64,000 bases of DNA from Cyanoderma ruficeps (taxonomy: Eukaryota; Chordata; Aves; Passeriformes; Timaliidae). This document shows, piece after piece, positions 24,305-37,659 of the stretch (within the stretch, counting starts at the first letter, position 1; every line of letters starts with the position of its first letter). The notes beneath the pieces were generated by a model, which saw nothing but the letters and a program-made list of their open reading frames with translations, was not told the DNA's origin and did no database searches. Position numbers and translations under genes: made by a program. The DNA lies in the NCBI GenBank assembly GCA_008694505.1, contig VZDJ01007753.1:22657800-22721799 (forward strand), read 5' to 3'.

Positions 24305-27300
24305 GAATAATTTACCACAAAAGCCTATTCTGTAATCTGAAGATTATCCAAAGTTAAGAATGCCAATGTTTTCATTATGTTTAAAAGGAAAATTACATTT
24401 ACTCTGGTTTATGTTTGGAATCTTCCTGTTGCTGGCTGCACTATATTTAGAATTTCTTGCATCAACACACCAGCCAAAACACAGGTCAGGGGGAAAAAAT
24501 TCAACATAAAGTTTGCACATGATGCTTATTCTGGGTATGTGGATAACTATGTGCTAATTTCTGTCAGAAGTCACCCACTCATAATCCTGGAGTCAGTCCC
24601 TGGATGTTACATGATCTCTCCTTTTATTTAAAGATTTAATTTGATTTTTAAACTTTTTGGTTTATTTTATTTTATTGCTTCTATTTGGTACAAATTTCAT
24701 TTTTAAGAGTGCTTTTATAGTTGCTTTCTATTTTAAATAGAAAATCATGAGGCAAATTACTAAGCCTCCAAGGAAAACTAGGACAAATTTTCATATTTAT
24801 AGGCAATTAAAGGTGCATTCTTAAATGAACTGGCCTACTGGTTTGAAACTGCATGACATAAATTGTCAGTAGCTCTTCCATTTGTTTGCCTTCATCTCAC
24901 TGGGGAAAACAGGCCTTGCATTTACACGGTTCTTTTTTCTTCCTTGAACCTTCTGTTTAGGTCTATAGTAATTTAGTATAATGTTATGCTGATTCTGTAT
25001 GCTGCCTATAGGTGGAATAATTTAATATTTTCTTTTCTTAAACATTTCCCTATTATTTACACAAGTAGTTTTGGCTCTGTCATGTAAAAACAATCACTAT
25101 TGGCTTTGAATCCTTTTACAGTTTCCATAGCTTCACCACCTGCATCATTTCTGCCTCTATCTTGGCCTTTGCATACCTATTTGACAGTGACTGAGCATTT
25201 CACTAGGGGATGAGTTCTTTGGATTACTTAAAGATGATACTTTATCTGATCTTTTAAGGGTTTTACCAGCACCCATTTCTAATGGCCTGGCTCATTTTCC
25301 TTGTGTTAGGTAAAGTAATGTAAGGTGCAAGGCGTTCAAGCCTTCTTTATTCAATAGAGTAACCATTCCACGAATCAGGAATCACAGTCCTTCTGAGCCA
25401 CAATGTGTTCCATCTACTACCGAGTGTCTGCACCCTCCCAAAAAAGTAGTCATCCATGAAGAGAGCAAGAAGCCAGAGCTGGATGTTTAAGTTTAGCTGT
25501 TCAAGAGTTGTTATTCTCCCCATTTGCACTGTGGGAATGAAGCTGGCTGCCAGTGACTCCTTCAGTCAACATAAAGCCTAAGCTTCCCTGGAGAAACTCC
25601 AGTCTAGCCTCTTGCTATTATCCAGGTTATCTGACTCAGGGCATCAAGTGTTTAAATTTGGTTTTGTCATTGTATTCTTCTAAGACTAGCCAGAGGATAT
25701 GTTGATAGTATCTTAAGGAAAGCATTTACCCAGGCCAAAGATTTACCTTAATCTTCTTGGATCTTTCTGAGGGACAAGCGAAGAGTTTAGGAGCCAACAA
25801 GTTTATTTCCTCTGGCTAAAAGCATAAAAGAAGTTTCCAAGATGTAATCACTTCTTGTCAGATTCTCAAATGTTTGCAGTGCAGTATTGATTGTGCAAAC
25901 ACCCATGTGTGGTTTGTTTCTATATACATAAATGGTAAGAGGCCAATTAAGATCTTCTCTTATTTGCGTTGCAGTTTAAAATAATATAATTCATCCAAAC
26001 AAGTTTTCACACGAGCAAAAGTAAAAATCTAGGCTATTTATTTAAGGGATAGTAAGGATGAAGGAAAAAAAGTTTACCTTTGAAATAATTTTGCTCCTTT
26101 AGTAACATATATAATATGACCACATCTTTTTGGCACAATCAGATACCGCACAGTTAACTACAATATCTTGTTAGGACAGTTATATTCTCTCATATGACAA
26201 TGACTTGCAGTATGTAGTCACTGCCTTCTGGGGAAAGGAAAAAAACTCAGCAATTACTGTGCAGTACTCGAATCTGCCTGCCAACAGCAGAACAGTGATT
26301 TGTGAGACACATCAAGAGCTTCTGGCAAGATCAATCTAGTGAGATCCCTCTGATAGAGGAATAATGAGTTGACAAAGACCAATGTTCAGTTGGGCCCAAG
26401 TCCAATAAGATTACTGTACAGCATCATCAATATTGTCTGTGTTTGGAACTGACACAATCAGAATGGAATCAATTGTATTTTCCACAGCACTGTCACACAT
26501 GATTTTTAACTTTGGCTCACAACACTGCAGAGAAGCTTGCAGATGTTGGCAGATTTTTGCTAACTTATGGGATGTCATTATTAAGTAGGAACTGTGCACT
26601 ACAGTAATTTGTGGTTCTGTGTGTTCCATCATATGGTCTCTGTGTTTAGGAGGGAGGAGAAGGAAAAGATGCAGTAGCCGGAGGGATTTGTCTGTTATCA
26701 TCCTCATTTTACTGTGATATTTGAAAATACCATGTGATCCTAAAGGTGTAGATTATTTATCAGAGAAGGATTAATTTGGGCTGTTCAGCAAAGTGATTTT
26801 GTTCAAGCATGAGCAAACGTCTCTCTTAAAAAAAAAATGAAAATATTTTGATTATCTGACAAAAGATTTAGGATAGAGATGACCCCATTTGTGAATAATA
26901 GATGCTATCCAAGGCCTTGTAATCTATATTTAAAAATATATATTTTTTAAACAATTTTGTTTGGTCTTGTGACTACTAGAGTTAAACATTCTGTCACCGT
27001 AAGGTGTCATCTGTATTTACTGAGTAATCCACTTACATGTCTAGGCATTTGTGCATATAATATAGCTTAGCATATGCCACAATAGGAAATAATATAGTAG
27101 CTTGTGAATTAGTTTAAATTAGAATTTTAGTTATGAACTTAAGATACTAATCTTATTGGTTATTTGGAATATACCAAATTTCAGTTTAATATTTTTGAAA
27201 AACAAAGAGACTAGAAGATCAAGATTCTTCTTCAAACATGTAGGTTTCTTTGAATGCTAAAACCTTTTTTTTTTTCCTGCTCTGTTCATATTATTTTCTT

Positions 27301-29089
27301 CATTACTTGTTTCTGTGCAGAGTGTATGCTTCTTTTTGAGAATGGGATCTTAATTTTCATGAAAAGTAAATTTGAAAGTCCTAAAGAGAGAAGTCCTTTT
27401 GATTTGTAAATTACAATAACGTAGACATCACAAGAATAATTTCCATATAAGTCTGCACAGTAGAATTTATTGATGTTCACATAAAGTTGTTTTGATACGC
27501 TTCGGTGTTTGTCTAGTAAGAAATACTACTTCAGATAGAAGACTGGATTAGTGTTAATGAATATTGCATTTGACTTCACTGTAGTCAAGAGTTTGATTTT
27601 GAAGACAAGAGATTAATGGCCTTGTATTACACTTACTGGAAGCTAAAGGACAGCAAATTATTTCTGAGATATCATTCAAGGGCAATCAAATAATAGTAAG
27701 CTTTAACCATCATCAATTGGCTTAGAACTTGACTCAGTATACTGAAAATGAACTCTGGGACACCCGTTGTGCCAAATAATTTCTCTTGAATCTGTCTGGC
27801 TTGATAATACTATTTATCATATCAGATACAGTTATTTAGTGGCACTGTTTCTGCGTGTTATACTCTTGTATATGAATATAAAGGAATTCTCTCCAGAGGA
27901 AATTCCAGATAAACATTTAATGTCCCCAACAAAATGATAAACTTCCCACCCAAGACAATTACAAAATTGGGCTAAAACACATTTTTGCTTAGTAGTGTAG
28001 TGTAACTTTTAATGTAAATACTTGCTTATCTGAAACCTCAGACATTCACTGGGATGTGTCCAAAAGAAGAGGGAGGCAGCTGGCAATACACAGCTGTATC
28101 ACTTGCATGCTTTCTTATTTATAGTATATTTTTTTTCTGACTTCCATTCCCCTCTTTTTAAAAGGTTCAACTGAAAGATTGTTTAGAGGCTCAGATGGTT
28201 AAAAAACATACTGTGTTTTCTGAAAAGTGTAATACAGACCGAACCTGTTCAGAATTTTTAAGTGTGGAAGGCTTTCAAAATTTATTCATAGCAAGTTTCA
28301 TCCACTGAAGGTTTTTAACTAAAGATAAATATTAAAAATCAGCTTACTTTTTAAAAACACAGGTAATGTAAACATATTTAAGAAATACATACAAATAAAT
28401 ACATTAAATATATAAAGTATGAAAAGTAAATTATATTTTAAAACAGCTTGGTTTTTTCAGAACGTTGCAGAGATTGTTAGGCATGAGAAACAGATAGGAA
28501 AACTCACTAGAAATCAGGACTAAACTCCCTTATTTCCCATGACACCAAATCTTTCTATGTTCACTTTGTTTTGGTTAATTAAATTTTAGTGCTACAGAAG
28601 ATAGTCAAAACAGAATTCGCACAACTTTCTATATATTGTATTATGCAACTTAATAATGATTGCATTATTAACATACTTAACATACTCATTGATATCCATT
28701 TATTTCTCAGCAGCTGTCAATGAAGTTTTGTCACATATGAAGATTCCTGATACAAACCCCACCACAATTATTTCACTAAACATGGAGGTTATGCAAACTT
28801 TTAACAGATCTGAAGGAATAAAGACTTCACTTGTATCTATCTGACTGAAACACAAGCCAAAGAAGTAAACATTAAAGTGACAAAAATAGTATCTGCCCTT
28901 TGGGAAACATTTGCTCAAAGTGCTCAAGAGTGAGGGGTTTATTTGTGTGGGAGTTTTTGCTGTTTTTTCCATTTTTCTGTATCTTGTGACCATTCCTTTT
29001 AGCCAAAGATGTTTCATGCCTCATGTTTGGAATTCACCCCCTGGCGAGGTTATTAAAAACAGCTCCCGTGCTACCTCTGAAGATTACTT

Positions 29090-29350
29090 TTGATAAGACA
29101 CAAATCACCAAGTGTTTATGCACTCCAGCTAATTTAGAGGATGACTGCTCATGCTGGGGATGGTTAGGGATGTTGATGTCACTTGCTGAATTGGGACCTA
29201 ATTGTGATTTTAAATGACAATAATTTATTATGTTTATTTTTTTATAGACTGCACGTGGCCCTAAATAATAATAAATCTATAAATAGTGATTGGATGCCAC
29301 AAATAACTCTTTTCTGTTGTCAGACAATGTGTGATTAATAAGTGTCTTTT
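29090..29350. promoter_or_regulatory. Candidate conserved non-coding element with a MEF2-like site
   Basis: The segment contains CTAATTGTGATT (from 29199), ATAATTTATTATG, an E-box CACGTG (29252-29257), a perfect MEF2 consensus CTATAAATAG (29277-29286) preceded by CTAAATAATAATAAAT, and GTGATTAATAAG near 29332. It has no repeat signature. Motif matches are seen; enhancer activity is inferred from their density, and no conservation data are available here. Confidence 0.25.
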
Positions 29351-32300
29351 CTATCATTGCCTGGAGTTTAAACAATAAATAAAAACATGCAATCATAGAT
29401 ATATAAATTAGGTCAAGCTATTCAGAGGGTTTTACTGAGAATTCAACCATTCTTGGGTTTTCCTTCCTTTTTTTCATATTCTATTATATCATAATACACC
29501 CCATTTTTGTTGTGTACATAGAATGTGTCTTTATATTGTTATGGTGTGCATATCCTTTATTCCCTTTTGCAGTTCATCCGTCTCTTCCTTTTCCCTCTTT
29601 TTTTTTTAATGTGACACCTCTGAGCTGGTACCCATGGCAACACCCACTAGTAAGGGTGAGCCTATGAAGCCGCTGCAGTTCCCCATCACTCAATTCTGAC
29701 AATGCCAGTCATTAATCTAGCAGTGTCTGCTTCCCCAGATCTCTACAGGTCCTCTTCTGGTCTTGTTTCCTTCCAGCAGTTGCTGCCCTGTTCACAAAGA
29801 TTCAAAAGATTACTGTTAATGATTTTCCATTTGTTTAAAACAGCTCAGGCTGGCAGCTCTGTCTAATCCACTCTCAATGGCACCGAATGTTAAATTATAG
29901 GGCAATCACTGTGTGAAGTAGTTTCCTGAAATTCAAAATTCAGCTCTGAGTTTTTCTAATACCTTAATTTTAATTATAAAGCAATAGGAAAATCAAATAA
30001 AAATTACAATTACTTGGGTCTCTATTGCATTCATGAAGGTAGACTGCAACCTATTAAAATGTCCCCAAACACTTACAAAGAAATTGCTTCTGATTTTCAG
30101 TCTATAAAGCATTGTTGTTGTAGGTTTTTTAACTAATGAGTGGCATGCTGCAGTTTACCATCTTGCACGTATTTTGACTAATTCCATTCAGATAGGTCTA
30201 AGCCTGACATACAAGGGAGCTCAACTTCCATTCCAGCAGAGGTCTAGCCCCGTCCAGGCATGCAAAAGATACATTTCATTCTGAGATTAATCTTTGACTG
30301 AGATTTTAAATGAGGCTGAAGAGGTTATAGGCACAAATCCCACTGAAATATAATAGAAATTCTCTCCATAGATCCTTTAGGTGTTTCTGAAATTATTGCT
30401 TCAATTTTAAGAGTCAAATCCAGGATGGAAGGATTACATTTTGCTTTCTGTGGGTTACAACCCATGTATTTAAATTCTGTGAAGTTAAGCCCTGGAGATT
30501 TGTCTTATGTCAAATACATCATGTAAATAAAAAGTGTTTAATTCAATTTTAGATAGTTTCTACCTTTTGGTGCATACCATAATCCATGAATGATTAGTAG
30601 GTGGAAAATTTTGGTACAAATCCATCAATTTTGTGTTATTCCAGAGCAGTTTAAACCATTTCCAAGGGACCATGCATATGCTTCTTGTGACTATGGGATT
30701 TAATGAGGCCCTTCTGCTAAAATGTGTGTCTATAATCATAACTGCAGTTGTATCCATTGAGATCAAAAAAATGTAGATATGCTGAAAAGTTCTGGGAATG
30801 GCTAAGGGATTAAAACCCATACACAACCTACCAGGTATCTCAAAAATCAGATAAATACCATTCTAAAACATGGCTTTGCACTGGACCTCTATTTGAACTC
30901 CAAAGACCAATTGACTTTAGACAACACAGTACAGAAACCTTTCTTCAAATCTTCTGTGTCACCTTATCAGAAAATTTGTGTCCTTGTACTGAATTGTTCT
31001 TTCAAAATGTGCAAAATATTCCAGAATGTCTTTTTGTCAACAAAAGTTTGCCAAAGATTTCTTTCAGGTAATATTGCCAGGCAAACATGAAGGACACTTC
31101 TTCAAATTTAAGATAAGTGCCTATCTTGACAGTTTAGAGGTAGCTTCAAATCACATTGGGGGAGATGTCTTTGACATGATGATTTGGCTGGTATGATCTT
31201 CAGACTATTTTGATAAATGAGTAATAAGTGAATGACAAAAATGAAAGTGGTATTGGGTTAAACTCATCTACCGATTCTTTAGGGGGCAATTTGTTGGATC
31301 AGTAAAGACCAGAAATGTATATAATCACAAAATAGCTGATAATGGAATAAAAATTCCAAGATGCATTTTTTTCTAAATTGAAGAGGAAATTTAAATATGC
31401 CAAGTGCAGTTAAAAATTATCTTATTCAGAGTGAATGTTAATGTATGTTCAGTTTTTGTGTTAAAGACAGATTTATCATTGACATTTGGGCCAATATTAT
31501 TAGATCATTGTAAACACAATCTCCTATGCGGAATAAAATAAAAATCTATGCGTCTTAGAAAATTATTCCATTCTTCTGTGAGCTCTGGGGACATGCAACC
31601 AGAAAAAGTGTTTGGAATTTTTTGTTATGAAAATAGCATAATTTCACACAAAGTAGATCATTGTACTTGTTTTATTTTTTAATTTTTAAGTAGGAAAAGG
31701 TGGATAAAAGCCTTACTGAATTATTTATTAGTTAAATATTTTTAGCACTACTTGTGGTATAGATCTACCATATGTATTATCCACTGTATGTCTCCTGGAT
31801 ATAAACTTTTCAGTTGCTTGAATGTGCCACCTGAATTGTGCATTCAAACTTCTTTACTATCAAGTAAAGAGTCACATTTTCAACTTAACTGTAGTTGTGC
31901 ATTTTGGGTTGACTACACATTGGATTGCTCAGTTTAGGGTAGAGATTGGAACATACAGCCTTAAATTAATTTTAAAACAGGCAGAAATTTGGGAAGGAGC
32001 ATTCACATACCCGAAGCTATGAGAGCAATGTCATATCACGGTAGATCCAGCAATTATGCAATAGAGCTTTTCAGTGTGTTATCTCTCAGGTATTAGCTGA
32101 GCACTAAGATTTGTCCTGGGAAAGGAACTGGCATCTCTTCCTAGATATGGAGAATATCCAAAGCTGACATGGGACTTGAGTTAGAGCATTTTTAGCACAA
32201 TTCTCTCAGGTCACTTGTGGGTCTGATGGATCAAAAAAGCAATTTCATTAATGAAGTACTGACTAGAACTTTTTTAAAACAATCCCTAGCAAGTATCATG

Positions 32301-32606
32301 AAGGCAGATTCTGCTAACTAATTCTATAAATAAGATGGACAAATAATAAATTACACTCCTTATTTAAAGATTTTTTTTTTTCTCAGTAGCTGCATCAATT
32401 TAGAAAAACACTGTTCCTTGCATATGGTTTTCATTTTAAAGGCAGGGAACCAATTTTTAATTTTTTTTGTAATGAAATTGAATTGGACATCCCTCATAAA
32501 TCTTGTAACTTTAGTGGGCATTACTCATTTCACCCAAAAGCATGGATGGATGTTTTAGAGTTTCTCAGTCATTAAAATGAAAGCAATCTCAATATTACTT
32601 TCCTAG

Positions 32607-32715
32607 TAGCCAGACCCTTACTCATGGTGAGCTGTGCCTTCATCTGTAATAGGTCCTATTGATTTCAGTGAAACTCTTTGATTCCTAGAGCATTGCTGAA
32701 CAAAAGCCAAAGTGG
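32607..32715. repeat. Possible fragment of an old amniote interspersed repeat
   Basis: The words CTTACTCATGGTGAG, TCCTATTGATTTCAGTG and GCATTGCTGAACAAAAGCC, in this order, resemble a degenerate palindromic repeat known to me from turtle, crocodile and bird DNA, whose core reads like CCCATTGACTTCAATGGG. The match is from memory and imperfect. Confidence 0.3.
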
Positions 32716-33202
32716 TAAAGTCTGTCCCTCATCCCTTTCAACGTGTTTTCATAAACACATTACAAAACCTCACCCTTAACATCTTTAATGGGCATGTTTC
32801 CACTAAAATCAGTTCTTCTAAACAAATGTAGATCAATGAAAAATCTTTGATGGAAACACCACACCTAGAGATTTAAAATACATGTATAACATCTCCACGT
32901 TTTCTGGCTGAACAAAAAAGGATTTTGGACAAGACAAAAAGATAATTTTACCCATGTTACTAATATTAAATGGATGCCCTGTGAAAAGTCTACTCAGAAT
33001 CAGCAGTAAGGGAGCCCAGAACCTTACAGAGTACCAGAACTTTCATAATCGAGGTAGTGATGGATCAGGAAGTGTACTATAGACAATAGTTTTGCTAGTT
33101 TACAGATTCTATAATACACAGGATGGTAAATTATTTTCAAGTGTAACCTCAAAAGCAAAGAAAGCTCTTTGTATAATAAATAACTCTTTTTACTAGGTGA
33201 AA

Positions 33203-33345
33203 ACTAATTAGTTCCAAATTCTGATCAAATCATGAGATTACATCCACATTAATACAAATTAATTTATCATAATGAATGTTAATAGAATTAATTATAATTA
33301 AGCACTGTTGCACTGGATGAAATATTTCATAATGGTCCCATTCAC
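33203..33345. promoter_or_regulatory. Homeodomain-type TAAT motif cluster
   Basis: Within 140 bp there are CTAATTAG (33204-33211), ATTAAT, AATTAATTTA, ATAATGAATG, GAATTAATTATAATTAAG (33286-33302) and a perfect 14-bp palindrome ATGAAATATTTCAT (33317-33330). TAATTA is the core site of many homeodomain proteins. Local AT content inflates such matches, so this is a weak candidate. Confidence 0.22.
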
Positions 33346-33349
33346 ATTA

Positions 33350-36300
33350 GTAGTAGATTATGTGCATATTTCAAAAATATAAGAAAGCAAGAATTACATT
33401 TAACATTTTTTATGGTAGAGGCATGTCAAAGAATCATGACATGAAATTTTGAGTCTAGTTAATGGTGCAAATGAACTTTTTCCTGTTCAATGATAGCCTG
33501 CTAAAGTCCCTTGAACATTCAAAACATGTTTATTTTTTTCTAGAAGAGAGGCAAGACATCAAAATACTGTCCAAAGTCCTAGGAGAGTTGACATCCCCTT
33601 TGCTTTTTTTCATATACTCTGACTTACAGCCCCCACGATGCTTGATGCTAAATCATGATATAATGAGTACTGAATTACTTAGGCCTTTTCCAATTTCCAT
33701 AGAAAATGGACTTTAATTCAAAACTATGCCTGGTTAATTAAACTTTCCATGATCTAATTTGATCTAATTATTTCTATAAATTGAGATGTAACCAGAGTTA
33801 TATCCTAAGGTAGAATTAGGCTATGGTTACACATTTTTACTTGGAGGGAACAGTGAAGTTCCCTCCTATTAACCCTAACCTTGCTGGTCACTTAAATCGA
33901 CACAGTTTTGCAAGCCAAGTGGTGAAGAAGAAACTGTATTTTCAAAATGTCTGTTGGGGGTGGGGGATGGTATTTTTTTAGAGACTGATTTTCTCAACGA
34001 CCTTTGAAAACTAATGTTTCTCCATGCATCCATCTTGAATGTTAATAGCAGAAGAAAAATATTTGTAGTCCAGGTGTCTTATTGACAGCCCAGTACATAT
34101 TTTCACATTTTTCACTTGTGTTCAGACATACTAATTTTTTTACTGAAATACATCTTTCTCTAAAGAGCTCTTTTTATTTAGATCTGTTCTTCTAAATCAT
34201 GTATAATATGATCTGAAACATTTACATTTTTAATAAATTTTGAAAAAAGGGACAACTCCTTGCTAAGTTATTTTATTTTGCCATATCAAAACCAAAGCCT
34301 GGATCTATTTGTTCATGCTAGTGATAGTCTTCACCTTCTGAAAATAACTGCTTTGTGTAGTTTCCTTGAGCTGTTCTCCTTGAGTGTTCTATCATTGTTG
34401 CTTACCAAAATATTGTCACATTCAGTCAGCTGGTGTACACATACACTCTTCCTTGCCTTGCATTTACCATAAAATATTTTCTTTCTGAAATCTTTGCTGA
34501 CAGAAAAGCAGGAGTGCAGACGCTTGCTTTGCAAACAAGCAAGGCAACCTGATGAAGTACTCAAGGCTTCTGGCTGCACTGTCTGAGTTCATTCAGAGGT
34601 TAATAAAATCAGCTCCTTGCTATGTGTTAAAAATAAGTAATTAATTTTGGGATATCTGTTAGAATTAGAATATTATGCCTGGAAAGAGAGGGTAGAAGGC
34701 AGTCTGGTTACTGGAAATGCCTGCTTGAGGCATATCCTCACAGCTAATTTAGGTGCCCATTTTCAGAGCAGCAGACAGTCCAGATCACCTCATGCAGCTG
34801 CCAAAGCTCTCTACAGTCAATGAAGAGAAAAGAGGATTCTAAAAAGTGGAAGGCTGCCTGAATTTAGCAAGTTTCCTGTCCGCACACATTGGAAATATAA
34901 GGACTCCATCAGAAAATCAAGTCCACATAGGTGAGGTGTTCAGTTCTCTATTACACCATTTCAAAATGAGCAGTAGGAAACCTTAGGTATTTCCATATTT
35001 CCACAATGCAATCCGGTGGTTTGGGTCAGTCAGTAACACATGACACAAGGTCCAGAAGGTAGCCTGTCTCTTTCCTTGTGCTTAAGAGTAATCTGGGAAA
35101 AGGCCAGACTTCTAGATCAAGACCTCTGGAAATGTTTACAGGCTCTACATTAGAACATTATTGGATTAAACTGGAAAAGAAAAATTCAGAAGTGGAGATG
35201 AGAACTTTAATTCTTTATCTACCTATCAACAAAACTAATAAATCAAAAGTTATCCTTTCCTTGTATACTCTTCCCTAGGCCACAAGTCAAGTAATCAAGG
35301 CATAACTTTGCTAAGCAGCTCAGTAAGAGATCAAGAATTGAGTCCTTTACTATAAACTCTGATTTTAAGAAAAGTTATATTGAATAGAGATAATGATATG
35401 GTCCTTCTTTAACTTGTGAATTGTTGATCATTTGTTGATATATTTCAATTTTGTTTCATTAATGCCAACAATAAAACCTTTTTACATCTTTAATTATAGT
35501 TTTGTAAGAATATTTTATTGTTGCACAATAGTATCATAGACTAAGAATATAAGGTTCATTTTCTTTCACTGTTTTTTTGTTTGCATCTCAAGTAGCTCCG
35601 CAATTCTTGTAAGGTATTTAGCATCATCTACGTACTCTGGTGTCTTGGCCTGTGGCAATGCTCTTTGCTAAGTGGAAAAGTATTTTGTGTAGTAATTTAC
35701 TAAAAATCCCAAATTCATCCACTAAGATTGGTTTAGTAAATAGCATGTACGAACCATTAATTTTGAGTGATAATATGCTGTAATATGCTCCAATATGACA
35801 GAGATTTTGCTGGGTGACATAACAAACGTGTTTGACAGAGTTAAAAGCTAGAATTAAGTCTATAAAATGAATTTTCTCAATTAAAAAAAAAAAAAAAAGA
35901 AGAAAAAAGATGTAATTTGATGTGGAAATAGGAGCTACAACATAAGCTACCTGACCTTGCCCTTGAAATAACCTCAACCTTGACCTGCAGGGACACTGTC
36001 TCTAGGGATGAGAAGTATGTTATTACATGTTATTTCATTACAAGGCCCCTGCTGAGCAGCAACTGCCAAATGGACTCAATTAAGTGTTTCTTGTGATGTG
36101 GATTACTGTCTACTGGGGTGAGTTGATACTAGCAAACATATTTCATTCTCTTAAAGTTTGACTGGATATGAAAAGCATGTGCGTTACTCATTCAGTGACA
36201 CTTCAGTGTATGATTTATATCTGTTTAGAAAAACCATAACCTACATACTTCAGTTGTGCACAGCAACCTTTTCTCACCCCTTGTCCTTCAGCAACCAGGC

Positions 36301-37280
36301 CCTGCTATCACACTCAAGGATTATTATAGAACCAGACCCAACCTTCATAAAAATTACCTTCCAAAAGAGAAAAATTACATCAAACAACAGTTGAATTCTG
36401 ATAAACAAGCTCTTGTTTGACACTGAAAATAAAGTTCAAAAACATCACAGACACAACTCTGTATGCTGTCTGATTTTCATCTCAGCAAATTTGTATCAGG
36501 GATAAAATACACTTATGAGGGCTGGGTTAATTTATTACTTCTTTAAAATCAATATTCTGCATTAAAACCACTGTGTAGTGCTGTTGGTAAAAATGTAAAA
36601 ATGGTGGCTAGCGTTTCTTTCTCTCTCTAGGTATGTATATTTTATATTTACGAATTAAACACACACCCTTCCCTTCATTTTCACAACATTTTCTGTATCT
36701 GACAGTTTTCTATACGTTCTTTTCTGAAGTATCACTTGAAACTTGTGGAAAAGCATCTCATTGGCTGCAATGTACTTTCTATCAGACTGCCAAAAGAATG
36801 TTGAGCAAATGAGCAAGCCATTGCATGCAGAAAGAACACATTTAATAAGATTTTCAAGTAGCAATTTTAATCTTGTTTTTGTATCTCTGCATATAGTGTT
36901 TTTTTCTCATTATTTATATACAGGAAAAGTAAGCGCATCACCTCAGAATCTGTTTTTCCATCCTACCTCTTTCCACCCTATTTTTCACCAATGAAATTTA
37001 AAAAAAAAACCAACAACATTTTGCATGAAAACAGCTGGGAAAAAGTTAGCTACATAGAATTCAGTGGAGGTGTCATAATTTCTAAAGGAGCCTCCACTCC
37101 TTCCTTTGACCTCTTTCAAATGGGAAGAAATAGACAGCATTCCTTTGGTCATGAAGGTAAAAAAAGGAAACATTAGAGGAGGAAATAGATATGTGTAGTC
37201 CTTCTGTGTGTATCATAAACCGTAACTCTATTGTGGACCAAAAATATCTCATTGAAGCATAAAACTATCTCAAGGTTCAG
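33350..37280. other. Non-coding AT-rich DNA
   Basis: No gene is visible. It holds a G-rich run (GTTGGGGGTGGGGGATGG, about 33954-33971) with too few separate G blocks for a classical quadruplex, and a run of 16 A at 35883-35898 that is not preceded by any recognisable retrocopy. Open frames of about 80-117 codons lack domains. Confidence 0.55.
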
Positions 37281-37284
37281 TGTC

Positions 37285-37592
37285 AAGGTGCCGGACTCTG
37301 TTTGGAGGTGCTCAGCAAAAGGAAGAAGAGCAATGGCTATAAAGAAAACACGAGAGGTTTCACCTCAACATGAGGAAGAACTTTACACTGAGATTGGCAG
37401 AACACTGGAACAGGCTGCCCAGGGAGATTGTGGAGTCTCCCTCTCTGGAGACATCGAAAATTCATCTGGATGCATTCCTGTATTCCTGCATTTCCGCGTA
37501 ATCTGATTTAAGTGACCCCACCTAGTCAGGGGGTTGGACTAGATGGTCTCCAGAGGTCCCCCCTAACCCTAAAAGTTCTCAGATTCTGTGAT
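37285..37592 (+). mobile_element. CR1 LINE, 3'-end fragment (ORF2 C-terminus and 3' UTR)
   Basis: This is the 3' end of a chicken-repeat-1 non-LTR retrotransposon. Reading from about 37356, one frame gives the conserved ORF2 C-terminal block EHWNRLPREIVESPSLE (about 37401-37451), which continues to a stop at about 37501. After it come the typical CR1 3' UTR words GGGGGTTGGACTAGATGGTC and TCCAGAGGTCCCCCCTAACC, and the terminal ATTCTGTGAT (37583-37592). The 5' side is truncated near GGTGCCGGACTCTG, as is usual for LINE insertions. The 3' tail has only one copy of the ATTCTGTGAT unit. CR1 elements move by target-primed reverse transcription with an ORF2 endonuclease/reverse transcriptase, none of which remains here. 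The fragment is dead. CR1 identity is secure, subfamily is not. Confidence 0.9.
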
Positions 37593-37659
37593 ACCTTACC
37601 TTTCTACCATATTTTCCCTACCATTCCCTGTCCTTCCTTTCAGTTAATATGTTAACATC

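Larger units (their letters stand above)
24310..33200. other. Non-coding AT-rich DNA with scattered conserved-looking segments
   Basis: No supported gene. Open frames of up to about 105 codons (for example 28700-29017 minus) carry no recognisable domain. Homopolymer T runs occur at 27267-27279 and around 29599-29608. A motif-rich segment lies at 29090-29350, and a possible old repeat at 32607-32715. The rest shows nothing I can name. Confidence 0.55.

Noticed and set aside
33880..33895. Telomere-like CCCTAACC words (also at 37562-37571)
   Set aside because: Only one to one and a half units are present, and the second is within the CR1 3' UTR, so they are not interstitial telomeric arrays.
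33954..33971. G-quadruplex candidate GGGGGTGGGGG
   Set aside because: Only two long G runs are present, so a standard four-tract quadruplex is not supported.
35883..35898. A16 run as the tail of a processed pseudogene
   Set aside because: No coding-like or gene-derived sequence precedes it, and there is no recognisable target-site duplication.
37231..37506. Plus-strand frame of 91 codons at the first CR1
   Set aside because: The genuine CR1 ORF2 remnant (HWNRLPRE...) is in a different frame; this one is a shadow.
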